DNA from: Danio rerio | Taxonomy: Eukaryota; Chordata; Actinopteri; Cypriniformes; Danionidae | Direction of reading: 5' to 3' | DNA length: 64,000 bases | Assembly: GCF_049306965.1 (NCBI RefSeq) | Contig: NC_133180.1 | Location: forward strand, 29,125,001 to 29,189,000 | Part shown: positions 25,901-36,519 of the stretch, in pieces | How the letters are laid out: each line of letters begins with the position of its first letter | Numbering within the stretch: the first letter of the stretch is position 1 | Translations under genes and position numbers: made by a program | Notes under the pieces: generated by a model | Databases searched by the model: none | The model's input: the letters and a program-made list of their open reading frames with translations, nothing else | Told to the model about the DNA's origin: nothing

Positions 25901-28900
25901 AGTACAGTGAACTCATTGTCATGTTCAAGAAACCAGTGTTAGATGATTCGCGCTGTATGATATGGTGTGTTATCCTGCTGGAAGTAGCCATCAAAAGATG
26001 GGTACACTGTGGTCATAAAGGGATAGACATGGTCAGCAACAATACTCAGGTAGGCTGTGGCGTTGACATGATGATCAATTGGTACTAATGGGCTCAAAGT
26101 GTGCCAAGAAAATGTCCCCACACCATTACACCGCCACCAGCCTGAACTATTGATACAAAGCAGGATGGATCCATGCTTTCATGTTGTTGATGCCAAGTTC
26201 TGACCCTACCATTCAAATTCCGCAGCAGAAATCGAGACTCATCAGACCAGGCAACACTTTCCAATCTTGTATTGTCCAATTTTGGTGAGCCTGTGTGAAT
26301 TGTAGCCTCAGTTTTCTGTTATTAGATGACAGGAGCGGCATCCGGTGTGGTCTTCTGCTGCTGTAGCCTATCCGCCTCAAGGTTGGACGTGTTGTGCATT
26401 CAGAGATGCTCTTCTGCATACCCTGGTTGCACCGAGTGGTTATTTGAGTTACTGTTGCCTTTCTATCAGTTATAATCAGTCTGGTCATTCTGACCTCTGG
26501 CATCAACAAGGCATTTGTGCCCACAGAATCGCTCACTGGATATTTTCTCTTTTTCTGACCATTCTTCGTAGAGCCTAGAAATGGTTGTGTGTGAATATCT
26601 CAGCAGATCAGCAGTTTCTGAAATACTCAGACCAGCCCGTCTGGCACCAATAACCATGGTACATTCAAAGTCACTTAAATCATCATTCTTCCCCATTCTG
26701 ATGCTCGGTTTGAACTGCAGCAGATCATCTTGACCATGTCTGCATGCCTAAATGCATTGAGTTGCTGCCATGTGATAGGCTGATTAGAAATTTGCGTTAA
26801 TCAGCAGTTAGACAGATGTACCTAATAAAGTGGCCGGTAAGTGTAATATTTCAAAGAAAAATATAATGCATTATAAGAAACAAAGAACAAACTCACCTCC
26901 AGAATAGGGTACAGCTTGTCTTCTTTGACACAAATACCCAGATACCTGGGGGGAAAAGAGAAATGAGAGGAAGTAACAAACACTCAGAATAACTTATGGC
27001 CTAAATCTGTAATGTTGAGGCAGTTTAGACTAATTGGTCAACTATGCAGAAATTCAACATCAAGTTAAAAAGTGATACTCAAGTCATCAACCTAAAGATC
27101 TATTACAGCCATGAATCAGTGAAGCTTCAAATATGTGTAAATAAAACTATATTTCCCCTTGTCATGGTGACCTCATATGGTTTCTGTCCCATTCTGCCAT
27201 TTTGTTCATGGGTGAAAATGACTGTGATCGGTTATTGGGAGATGACAGCTGGCAGCGAGTGGAAAGTTGTAATAAATTAACACTGCACAGGCAGGAATGG
27301 ATATAGATTTGTCCTTACATAAAACTTACTGGAAAAATCCAATGTGAGATTGCTTAGACAAACCCACGTCATCATCGTGTAAGATTAACAGAAGATAAAA
27401 GAGTGCTGAGCTGGACAGGGCTTGGTCTGACTCTAGCAGTCCTGTTAGGATTCATCATCACAATCTTGTACAGTTGAGTCTGTCCCCAAAGTGTAAGATA
27501 CGAGTATATTCATTGCCAGTTAAAGATTAGAAATGCCCACATTACTCAATTTGTACCATTAATACAAAAACTAACAAACTGAAGTGTGGAAATGGACACA
27601 AAAACTATTTTATCTTCTACATAGTTGTCTACAATGCATCTATTACAACACTGCACACTGTGGCTGTTTATTCATCCAACCTTAAAACAGTTAACATCAC
27701 TATCAGCAATTCTGCGGTCATCAGATGGAAGTCTGTTTCCAGTATGAGATAAATAAAAAGACTATAAGACTATAACTGTGACTCTTCATCTATCAACTCT
27801 GAGCCACCATTAGGTAGGAAGGTAGGATAGATGAATGGATGGATGGATGGATGGATGGATATACAAAAACAAAAAGATAAACTGACAGACAGAAGGACAG
27901 ACAAAGGAATGGATGGATGGATGGACAGTTAAACAGAAATACCTCACGATGTTGGGGTGTGAAAGTTTCTGCAGCAGGCTGATTTCTCGTACAATGCTGT
28001 CCTGATCAACATCATTCTTATATATCTTTACTACCATCACCTTCCGTGTGGTGTTGTGGATCACCTGGAATTAAATTCAATGAAATGACAATAAATAAAA
28101 AAGCAGAACAGGATAAGGGAATAAATCCTAAAGAGACATTAACACATTCCTTTCTTCCCAATAACAGAGAAATGCTTTCATGTTAACACACAGGAATGGC
28201 CAGAACTAATGACAGTTGAGCTGTGCAATCATCGCTTATATAATAACAGGGACTCATGAGGAACCCATTAATGGCCATCATGTACTGAGGCACGAAGGCC
28301 TCCTCAACGGGACATAGAGGACAAACGTGTCCTAATGAGCAGGACTACAATACTGCACTGTATGAATGCAGGACACAAACACACATACACACACACACAC
28401 ACACACTGGAGGACCTTCTAAAGTACAACAATATATAACTTCCTTTTACAGTATATTTATCGGTCTGCTTAATGCATGTCAAATGACAGACTTCACTATA
28501 AGACTTATTATTGGAAAGACATTATACACACTCGCACACAAAGTAATCAAACTTGATTCCACCCAAAGGAAGAAATTTTTACTTTATCTGATTTTTTTTC
28601 TTTATTATTCTGAGAATAATTAAGTTTTTTTTTTCTTCAGAAATATATGATGTAAAACTACAGTGTATATTATGCAATTATTAAGTTTTTTCCTGTGAAT
28701 TGAATTTTTTTTCACTATTTCAGTTTATAGTTATTCTTGCATTTTGGATAATTTCTTGTAATTATTTGAAGCAATTGTTTATAACTTAAAATGATCAGAT
28801 GTAAAAAAATCAAATCTGGGGAACAATTCGATTTTCAATTGCAACTTTTCAATTGCAACTGTACAGTGCTAAGCATAATTGAGTTCACCCCATTTTGAAA

Positions 28901-29856
28901 ATGAATATTTTTATCTGTTTCTCAGTGAATATAGGCAATGTATTTTAGTACATTTAAACAAAACAGATTTATTAAACAGAAATATTTATGAAAATAATAT
29001 TTTAGTCACCAAACATATTTAGAAATTGAAAAATAATATAATTAAATTCAAGCAAAAGATTGCAAAAACAAACTGCAAACAATAAATTTTTTTTTTGCTT
29101 CTGTTGATTTTGTTTCTCTTTTTAAAATGTATATTTAATATATTTCTATAACATTTAAATTTGTGTGTACTAGCTTCTGGACCGTTATCGTAAGTTATTT
29201 TGTTAGATAAGCTCCAGATTTGACTTCAGAACTGACTAATCTAATGTATATGCACAAATATAATATTGTACAGCTTCCTGTTAAAACTATGAATTTAAAA
29301 GCTAGATTTTTGAAGAGTGTACTCATATATGTTGAGCACTGTACATTAAATTTAGGACACTCTCAAACAAAAATAAAGAACAAATATGAACTATAAGATA
29401 AAGTCAAAATGACTTTATTTTGGTTAAAACAAGCTTCTATAACTTCATAGATTTTTTTTTTTTTAAATGTAAAGAAAGTCACTAGAACTGCCAAAAACAA
29501 AAACACCATTAGTAAAAGTTACCAATTCTCCTAAATTTGTTGCAACAAAAAAATCTCAACAAACAAATGTGTTACAGGACTGAGGCAATCATATCTGTTA
29601 AAATATTTTAGCACTCACTTTCATAATCACTATTATAACAACCATGTCAACAGATTTCAGAGATTTCAAGTGTTACCTTGTAGACCTTCGAGAAGAATCC
29701 ACTGCCAATCAGCTCATGTGTGAAGTTCTCCCAGAACTCCAGCTTGCGGACAGCAGTGCGCAATTTCTGCCAGCGGTCCACATGGCAGTACGTGTCAGAA
29801 GACTCATTGCAGAGTGTCGGGCTCGTGGGCTCAGACGAAACGTCCACTTCACACAT
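16831..29856 (-). CDS. TESK/LIMK-family protein kinase, eight coding exons, apparently complete (313 aa)
   Basis: Coding exons in transcript order are 29856-29677, 28064-27943, 26945-26897, 25314-25165, 19697-19530, 19436-19353, 19252-19166 and 16932-16831. All junctions are AG/GT and the phases agree, giving 313 residues. Visible kinase motifs are the Gly-rich loop [12 protein letters not shown] (about residues 50-61), the ATP-binding Lys in VMVVK (about 73), the catalytic loop HRDLNSKN (Asp about 163), DFG (184-186), the activation segment [21 protein letters not shown] and the closing RPSF motif. The family phosphorylates cofilin/ADF and so controls actin turnover; cofilin as substrate is inferred from family. 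HRDLNSKN lies between LIMK (HRDLNSHN) and TESK (HRDLTSKN). TESK1 and TESK2 have long Ser/Pro-rich tails, but here only about 25 residues follow RPSF, and no LIM or PDZ domains precede the kinase. I therefore do not assign tesk1 or tesk2. The first ATG is chosen because the exon opens with a strong acceptor only 14 bases upstream. Confidence 0.9.
17251..17832. mobile_element. Inverted-repeat DNA element in the last kinase intron
   Basis: Left end AGGGCTCTATTTTAACAATC and right end TGATAGGGCCCT are inverted copies. The interior has GCGC-rich blocks (CGCATCTTGCGCCGGG) and no transposase. Family not named; it resembles a common zebrafish non-autonomous element. Confidence 0.6.
19166..19252 (-). 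CDS. Kinase exon 7 of the coding set
   Basis: 87 bases, 29 codons: [17 protein letters not shown] through LAASCCL. Equivalent to ENFGLDYDAFQHMVGDCP of TESK2. The acceptor follows a GTGTGTGTTGCAG tract; the donor is GTAAGT. Confidence 0.92.
19353..19436 (-). CDS. Kinase exon 6 of the coding set (helix F)
   Basis: 84 bases, 28 codons: [17 protein letters not shown] followed by [11 protein letters not shown]. This matches the [18 protein letters not shown] block and the family-specific ADPDYLPRT segment. Acceptor GGTAG, donor GTCAAT. Confidence 0.92.
19530..19697 (-). CDS. Kinase exon 5 of the coding set (DFG and activation loop)
   Basis: 168 bases, 56 codons. Starts [10 protein letters not shown], contains TDFGLARE and [16 protein letters not shown], ends EPYDRK. 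The Ser in VGS aligns with the TESK1 activation-loop Ser that is autophosphorylated. Acceptor TCCCACAG, donor GTAAAA. Confidence 0.92.
21561..21816. mobile_element. Short hairpin-like DNA element (MITE)
   Basis: The left arm TTAGCTTAGCTTAGCATAGA plus GACCATTAGCA is mirrored on the right by TGCTAATGGTC and TTTATGCTAAGCTAAA. The arms together are over 60 bases. A half-copy of the same family is at 44262-44340. Confidence 0.7.
22545..22735 (-). repeat. Probable LINE 3' tail
   Basis: Reading minus, the segment ends GACAATAAAGCTGACTTTGA, a poly(A)-signal-like tail typical of 5'-truncated fish LINE copies. No reverse transcriptase remains. Confidence 0.4.
22741..22930. mobile_element. Short inverted-repeat element (hAT-like MITE)
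   Basis: TGGTCTCAAACTCAATTCCT, then GGAGGGCCACAGCTCTGCG, is mirrored at the right end by GCAGCGCTGCGACCCTCC and AGGAATCCAGTTTGACACC. It forms a near-perfect foldback of 190 bases and belongs to a family spread through fish genomes. Confidence 0.75.
23175..23262 (+). repeat. Probable LINE 3' tail
   Basis: TTTGTGTAAAGCACTTTGAA ... GTGCTATGTAAATAAACTTG is the usual 3' end of a fish LINE family. Only the tail is present. Confidence 0.4.
23594..23955 (-). repeat. DANA SINE
   Basis: Near-complete reverse copy: GCGCAGTGGGTAGCCCCATC head at 23940, CATGTTCTCCCCGTG core, GGAAGGGCATCCACTG and an AAAAGAAAATGAATTC tail. Lies in a kinase intron and takes part in a local tandem duplication. Confidence 0.85.
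24163..24530 (-). repeat. DANA SINE
   Basis: Near-complete reverse copy with the same head, core and AGGGACTAAGCTGAAAGAAA tail; second member of the duplicated pair beside 23594-23955. Confidence 0.85.
25165..25314 (-). CDS. Kinase exon 4 of the coding set (catalytic loop)
   Basis: 150 bases, 50 codons, phase 0 at both ends. Starts [11 protein letters not shown] and ends [10 protein letters not shown], holding the catalytic Asp. The acceptor is preceded by a short GT-repeat tract; the donor is GTACAG. Confidence 0.9.
25651..26845 (-). mobile_element. Tc1/mariner transposon, transposase broken, ends intact
   Basis: Terminal inverted repeats TACACTCACCGGCCACTTTA (left) and the reverse complement of TAAAGTGGCCGGTAAGTGTA (right), with TA at both ends. 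On the minus strand transposase pieces are spread over at least three frames: helix-turn-helix [17 protein letters not shown] (26696-26466), [19 protein letters not shown] (26536-26213), WSDESRF with the first catalytic Asp (26279-26094) and [14 protein letters not shown] with the second (26121-25939). It lies in the kinase intron between exons 26897-26945 and 25165-25314, in the same orientation as the gene. Confidence 0.88.
26897..26945 (-). CDS. Kinase exon 3 of the coding set (49 bp)
   Basis: 49 bases encode [16 protein letters not shown], corresponding to MGVCVHQGQLHALTEY in TESK (beta4-beta5 and hinge entry). Acceptor CCCCCAG, donor GTGAGT. Confidence 0.88.
27832..27924. repeat. (GGAT)n microsatellite, two blocks
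   Basis: GGAT/GATG runs at 27836-27860 and 27909-27925, separated by degenerate CAGA repeats; they start about 20 bases past the donor of the kinase exon ending at 27943. Confidence 0.85.
27943..28064 (-). CDS. Kinase exon 2 of the coding set (beta3 Lys, helix C)
   Basis: 122 bases, 40 codons plus two bases. It carries VMVVK, with the ATP-binding Lys, and [15 protein letters not shown], with the helix-C Glu. Acceptor TTCCAG, donor GTATTT; the split Arg codon (AG|G) is completed by the next exon. Confidence 0.9.
28379..28406. repeat. (AC)n microsatellite
   Basis: ACAC repeats of about 28 bases in the 28065-29676 kinase intron. Confidence 0.85.
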
Positions 29857-29870
29857 CCTGGAGATCTCCG
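29677..29870 (-). CDS. Kinase exon with start codon and Gly-rich loop
   Basis: The exon runs from an acceptor after 29871 (a GT-repeat tract then TTTTCAG) to a donor GTAACA before 29677. ATG at 29856-29854 opens a 60-codon stretch ending [10 protein letters not shown], phase 0. The frame stays open upstream through the 14 exonic bases, so a start in an earlier exon is not excluded. Confidence 0.88.
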
Positions 29871-30930
29871 CTGAAAACCAAACAAACACACACACACACA
29901 TAAACGGTGTTGAAAAAAAAGCTTTCCATGAAGAGTGCTAACAAGGAAAACAGTGTAAAATGCAATGTTAAATAAAATTTTAACAACATGTACTTCAAAT
30001 CAAAGAGGGCTTTGTTAACAGCCTCATAAAATATTAAGTCTGAAGGAAGCCGTATTTGTGAAGCTCCTGTTTGATGATCATACAGTAAGAACTGGATCAG
30101 CTCAATGAGTAGGAAGGTTCTCTGTCGTTTGCTGCAGCGGGTATAAAAGTGGCAGAATAACAGTCTCTTAAAATAGCAGCGGACAACATGCAGAGGAAGA
30201 TGCATGCAGGTGAAAGACTGACTGTTCCAGATCGTAACACAAATGAGACATTAACAACTTGAGCACACAATAAAATCAAAGAGACATTTGAGAAATTAAT
30301 TTAGACACAAATTTAATCCAAAATCCCTATGATTTGGAGGCCCATCACAACGTGACGTAGGAGTGATGTCTTCCCCACCCACCAAATTAACTGACAGGCA
30401 CCGTGTTTCTATAATAACATGTATACATGTCCACATAATTTTAGCAAATAAACTGGGATTAACATATTTGTTACAAATCTCTACTATTTTTATAAGTTTA
30501 AAACTTTTTTTTTTTTAAACAAAGCGTGTTTGTAATAGAGACAGTAAAATCGCTATGTAATTCTTAACCAATATAATCACTATGGCTGCATAGTGTCTGT
30601 AAACACTATTATGTGTCTTTGTGTGTGTGTGTGTGTGTGTGTACTGCAAATGGCATTTGTGTGTGACTCATCATTTCAGAAAGGCTTGAATAAACTCCAC
30701 CGCAAATACATCAAATAAACTTACTTGGTATTTTTGACTAATAAGCTGTCAAAGCAGCTTCACATATAAGATCATAGTTAATTAAAACAGTGTAGTTCAA
30801 TGTAATTTAAAGTATGGTTTACAAATTTGGGGTCAGTAATATTTTTTATATTATTACTATACTATTACTGTACTTTTATTATTATTACTACTATTAAAAC
30901 CTTTCTTTAGCACAAATATCATTTTTGGAC

Positions 30931-31269
30931 GGGCGACACAGTGGTGCAGTAGGTAGTGCTGTCGCCTCACAGCAAGAAGGTCGCTGGTTCAAACCTCGGC
31001 TCAGTTGGCGTTTCTGTGTGGAGTTTGCATGTTCTCACCTCCGGTTTCCCCCACAGTCCAAAGACATGCGGTACACGTGAATTGGGTAGGCTAAACTGTC
31101 CGTAGTGTATGAGTGTGTGAGTGTGAATGAGTGTGTTGATGTATGTTTCCCAGAGATGGAAAAGGGCATCTGCTGCGTAAAAAAAAAAATGGATAAGTTA
31201 GCGGTTCATTCCGCTGTGGCGACCCAAGATTAATAAAGGGACTAAGCCGAAAAGAAAATGAATGAATGA
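30931..31269 (+). repeat. DANA SINE, full-length
   Basis: Plus-strand copy. GGCGACACAGTGGTGCAGTA head with tRNA-like B box (GGTTCAAACC), CATGTTCTCACC core, and tail ending AAAATGAATGAATGA. Lies between the start-codon exon and the candidate first exon of the kinase. Confidence 0.88.
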
Positions 31270-31703
31270 TATAATATAATGTATATATATCTGTTCCTGA
31301 GCATCAAATCTGAAAATTGTGTGACGCTGAAGATTACAGCAATGCTTACTGAGAATTCATCTCTGACATCACAGGGATAAAAAAAAGAAACACAATGACA
31401 TTACGAAAGAAAATTACATAACATTACAAAAAAGCAATCTTAGTGTTTGGTGGTGCATTTTTGACAGAAGTAACTTTTACAGTACCTCTATGGTGGGTCT
31501 CTCTAAACCCACACAGGATATTTGCAAAAGGAAATGTGTGATGTCAGAGACATTAATGTGGTTTTCTTGGGAAGTTGAGTCACAAATACAGAAAACTCCA
31601 CAAATTCAGCACAAATATACAACAGAAAACAGACCATTCAATGCGTCTTACTCTTAACTAACTCTAACTAAAATGATAAACAGGTAGAAGTTGTGCTTAT
31701 AAC

Positions 31704-32311
31704 CAGTGTTGGGAAAAGTTATTATTGACAGTAATTCATTACTATATTGAGTTACTTCCCAAAAAATTACTTTACTTTAGATGGAAAGTAATGAGTTACA
31801 TTACTTTTGAGTACCTTTTTCCATACCTGCCTGAGGCTTGATCTCTTTCAGAACTTGCAGGGTTTTTGTCTTCTTTTTGAAATAGAGGAGCTCTGCATTT
31901 ATTAATCCACTGTATAACCTACACCTTGTTTACCATAAAAAAAACATTAATAAAAAAAATAGAATAATGTTACCCTCTAAGAACTTCCTGATGCTATGCA
32001 TGTCATTTATAGAATAATGAAAGTTTATAGCAATGTTTTTGCTACTTTTGTATTTTTGTCATATTAGTTCGGTGAAATCACTGTCGATTGAGACAATCCC
32101 CTTTTCTTCTATGTGTTCAAAATAATGAGAACACTTCCATTACAGAAATAAGCAATAAGCAAGCTATTTTTAAAATCATATTAATCCATCTAAAAAGTAA
32201 CTGGAGTTACATTATTTATTTATTTTTTCTAAGTAACGTGTTACTTGTTACTAAGAAAAGTAGCATTATTATGTAACTCGCGGTACTTGTAATGAGTTAC
32301 CCCCAACACTG
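31704..32311. mobile_element. Inverted-repeat DNA element, hAT-like
   Basis: CAGTGTTGGGAAAAGTTATT at the left and GTAATGAGTTACCCCCAACA-CTG at the right are inverted ends. Flanking 8-mers CTTATAAC and CTAATAAG match at six of eight positions, compatible with an old 8-bp target duplication. A second copy is at 47044-47625. Confidence 0.7.
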
Positions 32312-32992
32312 CTAATAAGTACATGGATCAGTATTTTCATGTTGTGGCGACACTGTCAGTAATGTGGGCCACTGAAGTCAATGGTGACTGTCATCACAGC
32401 CCAATGATGCTGTTGGGGAACAGCACGGAGTGGCACGCTTTATCCCCGACCCGCAGAGCTTTGTTACTCAAGCGGGAATCATCCAGTAGTATTCATGATG
32501 AGTAAAGCACACACATGCAGTCTTTGTGTTTCCAGCAGCAGATGCACAATCACAGCCCTTTTGCTTTTACAACCTCACTAAAAAGCAAAACGCTTAGATT
32601 GCAACCCTTTCTATGTCTGTCTGTTTCATTCAAAATCTTTCATCCAACGTTCTTGTTTATCATTCTGCGATTAAAATACAGAAGAAAAAAAGACTTCAAG
32701 AGTGATTTCTGCAGGTTCCTCTATGAAAACTTACAGGGAATTGAAATTTTTTGAAGCTTGAGTAAAGATATAAGCTGATATTCAATAAATCAATATATCG
32801 TGATAATAAATGTGCACAATACAAATAATGTGGACCCTTCCAAATATAATGAATAAATGTTTATTATTTAGGATTTTGGAGATCTTTTGAAGAAAATTCA
32901 CAGTGTATAGCAACGGTATTTAAAATAAAGCCCAATGCATGGAGACTTAATGGGTTGGCTTCATAACTTTTCAGTTTAATCTGGTCTACTAC

Positions 32993-33454
32993 TGTCACCG
33001 ACTCGGTCCCGGTCATTCCCCTCGCTGGCCAGCAGAGGCCGCCATCTCCGGATTTTAGCATTACATCATCCATCTACACTGATTGCGCATACACCTGATC
33101 TGAATCTTGTTAACGACCCACGTACCTCATATAAGCCGCACTCAAACACTCAGTCAGTGCGAAGTCTTGTTCAGCCCCGGCCAGCATTACTGAGTGTTAT
33201 ACCCAGCCTGATCTCTTGTGTACGACCCCAGCCTGTCTCTTACTTTGCTTCGCCTTCTGCCTGCCCACGACCCACGCCTGATATACGGACTCTGATTCTT
33301 TCTGCCTGCCCTCGACCCAAGCCTGATACACGGACTCTGATTCTCGCTCATTACCCTCCACTCATGCCTGGTAACTCACTCTGTGTCTGTTCATCATCAT
33401 TCTTGATACCCCTACTACTACTGTGTGTGTGTGTGTGGGGTGTGTGTGTGTGTG

Positions 33455-33497
<43 letters not shown>

Positions 33498-33815
33498 GTG
33501 TGTGTGTGTGTGGGGTGTGTGTGTGTGTGTGTGTGTGGGGTGTGTGGTGTGTGGGGTGTGTGTGGGGTGTGGGGTGTGTGTGTGTGTGTGTGTGTGGGGT
33601 GTGTGTGGGGTGTGTGTGTGTGTGGGGTGTGTGTGTGTGTGGGGGGTGTGTGTGTGTGGGGTGTGTGTGTGGGGGGTGTGTGTGGGGTGTGTGTGGGGTG
33701 TGTGTGTGGGGTGTGTGTGGGGTGTGTGTGTACTCGGGTGCATGGTGTGTTTGAGTGAAGTTGTGATTAATAAATACTGCATAATGGATCCCTCCGTGTC
33801 AGTCTCCTTGTTACA
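32993..33815 (+). mobile_element. Solo LTR of a retroelement (gypsy-like)
   Basis: Starts TGTCACCGACTCGGTCCC and ends CCTTGTTACA, with the perfect 5-bp duplication ACTAC on both sides (32988-32992 and 33816-33820). TATA-like CATATAAGCC lies near 33128 and AATAAA near 33770, giving the U3-R-U5 order. No internal region remains, so it is a fossil left by LTR-LTR recombination. The clean duplication suggests moderate age. About 320 bases are an expanded GT/GGGG tract. Gypsy is favoured by the 5-bp duplication; ERV-like is not excluded. Confidence 0.8.
33421..33737 (+). repeat. Compound (GT)n / GGGGTGTG repeat
   Basis: GTGTGT interrupted about every 8-25 bases by GGGG or GGGGGG, inside the solo LTR. 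Both strands are open over 100 codons or more but encode only Val-Cys-Gly or His-Thr-Pro repeats. Confidence 0.92.
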
Positions 33816-35783
33816 ACTACATGATGAAATATTGATTGACAATTGTTTAAATTCTGACTAATTTATAGGGCTATTATACGCTAGCACTGTGCAATTAGAT
33901 TCCAATAGTTACCATTTGTTCATTTAGAACTTTACTTTTTTTTTTTTTTTTTTTTTTTTATTAATCTTAGCTGAGTGTTTTGGGGACTACTTAATTGTTT
34001 TATATTTGATCCACTTAAATTTGTAAAACTTAAGTTAACTTAATTTGTGTTGGGACAAATGTAGGAATTGTGTGGAACCCAGCATTTTTTACAGTGTTAT
34101 ATTTTATTAAATGGAGTAAATAATAAAACTCAGTTGTATCATTTTAATTAAAACTACTAGTTATACTGTAATGATTCTGGAATTCTCACTGGTAACTTTA
34201 ATCCATTTAACTAACAATTACCAATGAGGCTTTATAGTAAAGTGGTACCTGTTGTACTTCATAATCATTTTGCAATTAAATTTAGTTGAAACATGTTTAC
34301 CCTCAACATGTATAAAGCCATATGTAAACATGTTTTTGTTATTATACATGTTAAAGTAATCTTTAATAAAGAGAATAGTGCATGGCATGATAAAAGGCTT
34401 CAGCAATTAATTGCAGCTTGATAATGTTTTACCTTCATAAGCATACCAAATTGTAAAACCCAAAAATGTAAGGTTACTCAAACCATTTGAGGAAACCGAT
34501 TGCAACCAACCATAAGTTCAAAAACTAATCCTAATGAGTACTGTGAACTTACTCCCTCTGAGTAAACGAAGCAATTTGAGCACAGTTAAACCAATAAATG
34601 AAGAGAACTCAAACCAACTTAGCACTGTAAACCCAATAAGTTAAGGCAACTCAAACAGTTTGAGAGGAATATATTGCTACAAACCATTTGAGTTAAAAAA
34701 AACTGGTCTAAACGAGAACTGTGAACTTACTCCATTTAAGTTGAAGTAATGAGGTGTTTAACTCTTTACATTTAACACTCTTTTCAAATGAGTAGAATTA
34801 ACTTTCAGCAAATTTTGAGTCAACTACACGTTTAATTTGATAAAGTTGACTTTGGTTTTACGGAGTAGAATACATTGTTCATACTGAAAATAATAAATAT
34901 AAACCAACAAACATAACGTCCTGTTGATGTTTTAGGACCAAGCTGCAAGCCAAAGCTTCCTCCTGTGAGAAGCTGATTTACATCATCTGACAATTTCATC
35001 TAGACATCAATCATGTAAACTTATTTAGAGACAGAAAACACACAAGTTAACAATGCAGTGAGTGAAAATATTCAGCAGTGGAAGTAGAGTCAAACTCCCA
35101 CTTACTGTCAGAGGAAACAGACACTATCTAAGTGGAGCTGATGTCTGGCACTGGAGAGGAGACTCTGGGTTTGTAAAATATGAGGGTCAAAGGGAGACAT
35201 TGACTTCAAGTTTACACAGCACGTCAGAGGATGCCGTCACAAGGCCCGCAAACGGACTTGACACGCACATGAGAGGAATTTCCCTCTTAACTTTTACAGG
35301 AAGACACAACTAGCATGCACAAATAACACATTCTGCAAACTGATTTTTTCCTTTCATTTTTGGACCAAGCGAATAGTTACAAGAAGAAAAAAATAATAAA
35401 TCACAGCTCTAAAACTCATGTAAGCACTAATTTGAGAATTTTTTTTTATGCTGTTTGAACTCTTATTGACAATGCAGACTTTCATTCACAGCTTATAACC
35501 TAAAGACTGCTTTGACTCACTGATCAGGTAAACTCCACAAAGTTGAAGTGACTCACTGCTTAACACCAGAACAGGAAACAAGTGGTGTCGACAGCCTAGA
35601 GATGTTTAAACCTTAAGAAATATCTGATTTTAGATTTCCCCTTTTTGCACACAAATTAAATGTGGTTTTAATAAAAAAAATTGTAACTGGTTCAATTGCT
35701 CATTTTTCTCTTTTCAATTATGCTTTACGTTACCTGATAGTTGCCAAATTTTCATTCTTTACATGTACGTTTATTTTAGTATT
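33816..35783. other. AT-rich DNA with degenerate TTAAGTTGG/CAACTCAAA blocks
   Basis: A T-run at 33936-33959 is followed by scattered, diverged blocks such as CTTAAGTTAACTTAATTTG, AATAAGTTAAGGCAACTCAA and TTACTCCATTTAAGTTGA (34020-34860). They recall the 50-bp minisatellite and known fish DNA-element ends. No gene seen. Confidence 0.4.
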
Positions 35784-36510
35784 TATCCTCACTGGCCACT
35801 TAATTAGGTACAACTTACTCGTACCTAGTTTAATTGACTTTAGCCTTCAGAACTGCCTTAATCCTTTAGGGCATAGAGTAATGGATCCATGCTTTCATGT
35901 TGTTGACGGCAAATTCTGACCCTTCCATCTGAATGTCGCAGCAGAAATCGAGACTCATCAGACCAGGCAACGTTTTTTCCAATCTTCTATTGTCCAATTT
36001 TGGTGAGCCTTTGTGAATTGTAGCCTCAGTTTTCTGTTCTTAGACGACAGGAGTGGCACCCGGTGTGGTCTTCTGCTGCTGTAGCCCATCTGCCTCAAGG
36101 CTTGACATGTTGTGCGTTCAGAGATGCTCTTCTGCATACCTCTGTTGTAACGAGTGGTTATTTGAGTTACTGTTGCTTTTCTATCTGCTTGAATAAGTCT
36201 GGCCTTTCTATTCTGACCTCGGATAAGGCATTTGTGCCCACAGAACTGCCGCCCTCTGGATATTTTTTCTTTTTCAGGCCATTCTCTGTAAACCCTAGAG
36301 ATGGTTTTGCGTGAAAATCCCAGTAGATCAGCAGTTTCGCCAATACTCAGACCAGCCCGTCTGGCACCAACAACCATGGCATGTTCAAAGTCACTTAAAT
36401 CACATTTCTTCCCCATTCTGATGCTCAGTTTGAACTGCACCAGATCGTCTTGACCATGTCTATAGCCTAAATGCATTGAGTTGCTGCCATGTGATTGGCT
36501 GATTAGAAAT
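35784..36510 (-). mobile_element. Internally deleted Tc1/mariner copy
   Basis: Same family as 25651-26845: left end TCACTGGCCACTTAATTAGG, minus-strand pieces with [19 protein letters not shown] and [19 protein letters not shown]. The DDE part of the transposase is mostly deleted, and the right end is lost where a (TA)n tract begins. Confidence 0.8.
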
Positions 36511-36518
36511 GTATGTAT

Positions 36519-36519
36519 G

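Noticed and set aside
26946-27942. A possible extra kinase exon in the intron
   Set aside because: Phases and alignment of the flanking exons are already continuous ([14 protein letters not shown]), so no exon is missing.
29849-30205. 118-codon minus-strand ORF upstream of the first kinase coding exon
   Set aside because: It reads through the GT tract and acceptor in a different frame from the kinase and has no domain; it is intronic.
33157-33861. 234-codon plus-strand ORF, and minus-strand ORF 33351-33842
   Set aside because: Both are translations of the GT/GGGG repeat inside the solo LTR (Val-Cys-Gly or His-Thr-Pro repeats) and not genes.
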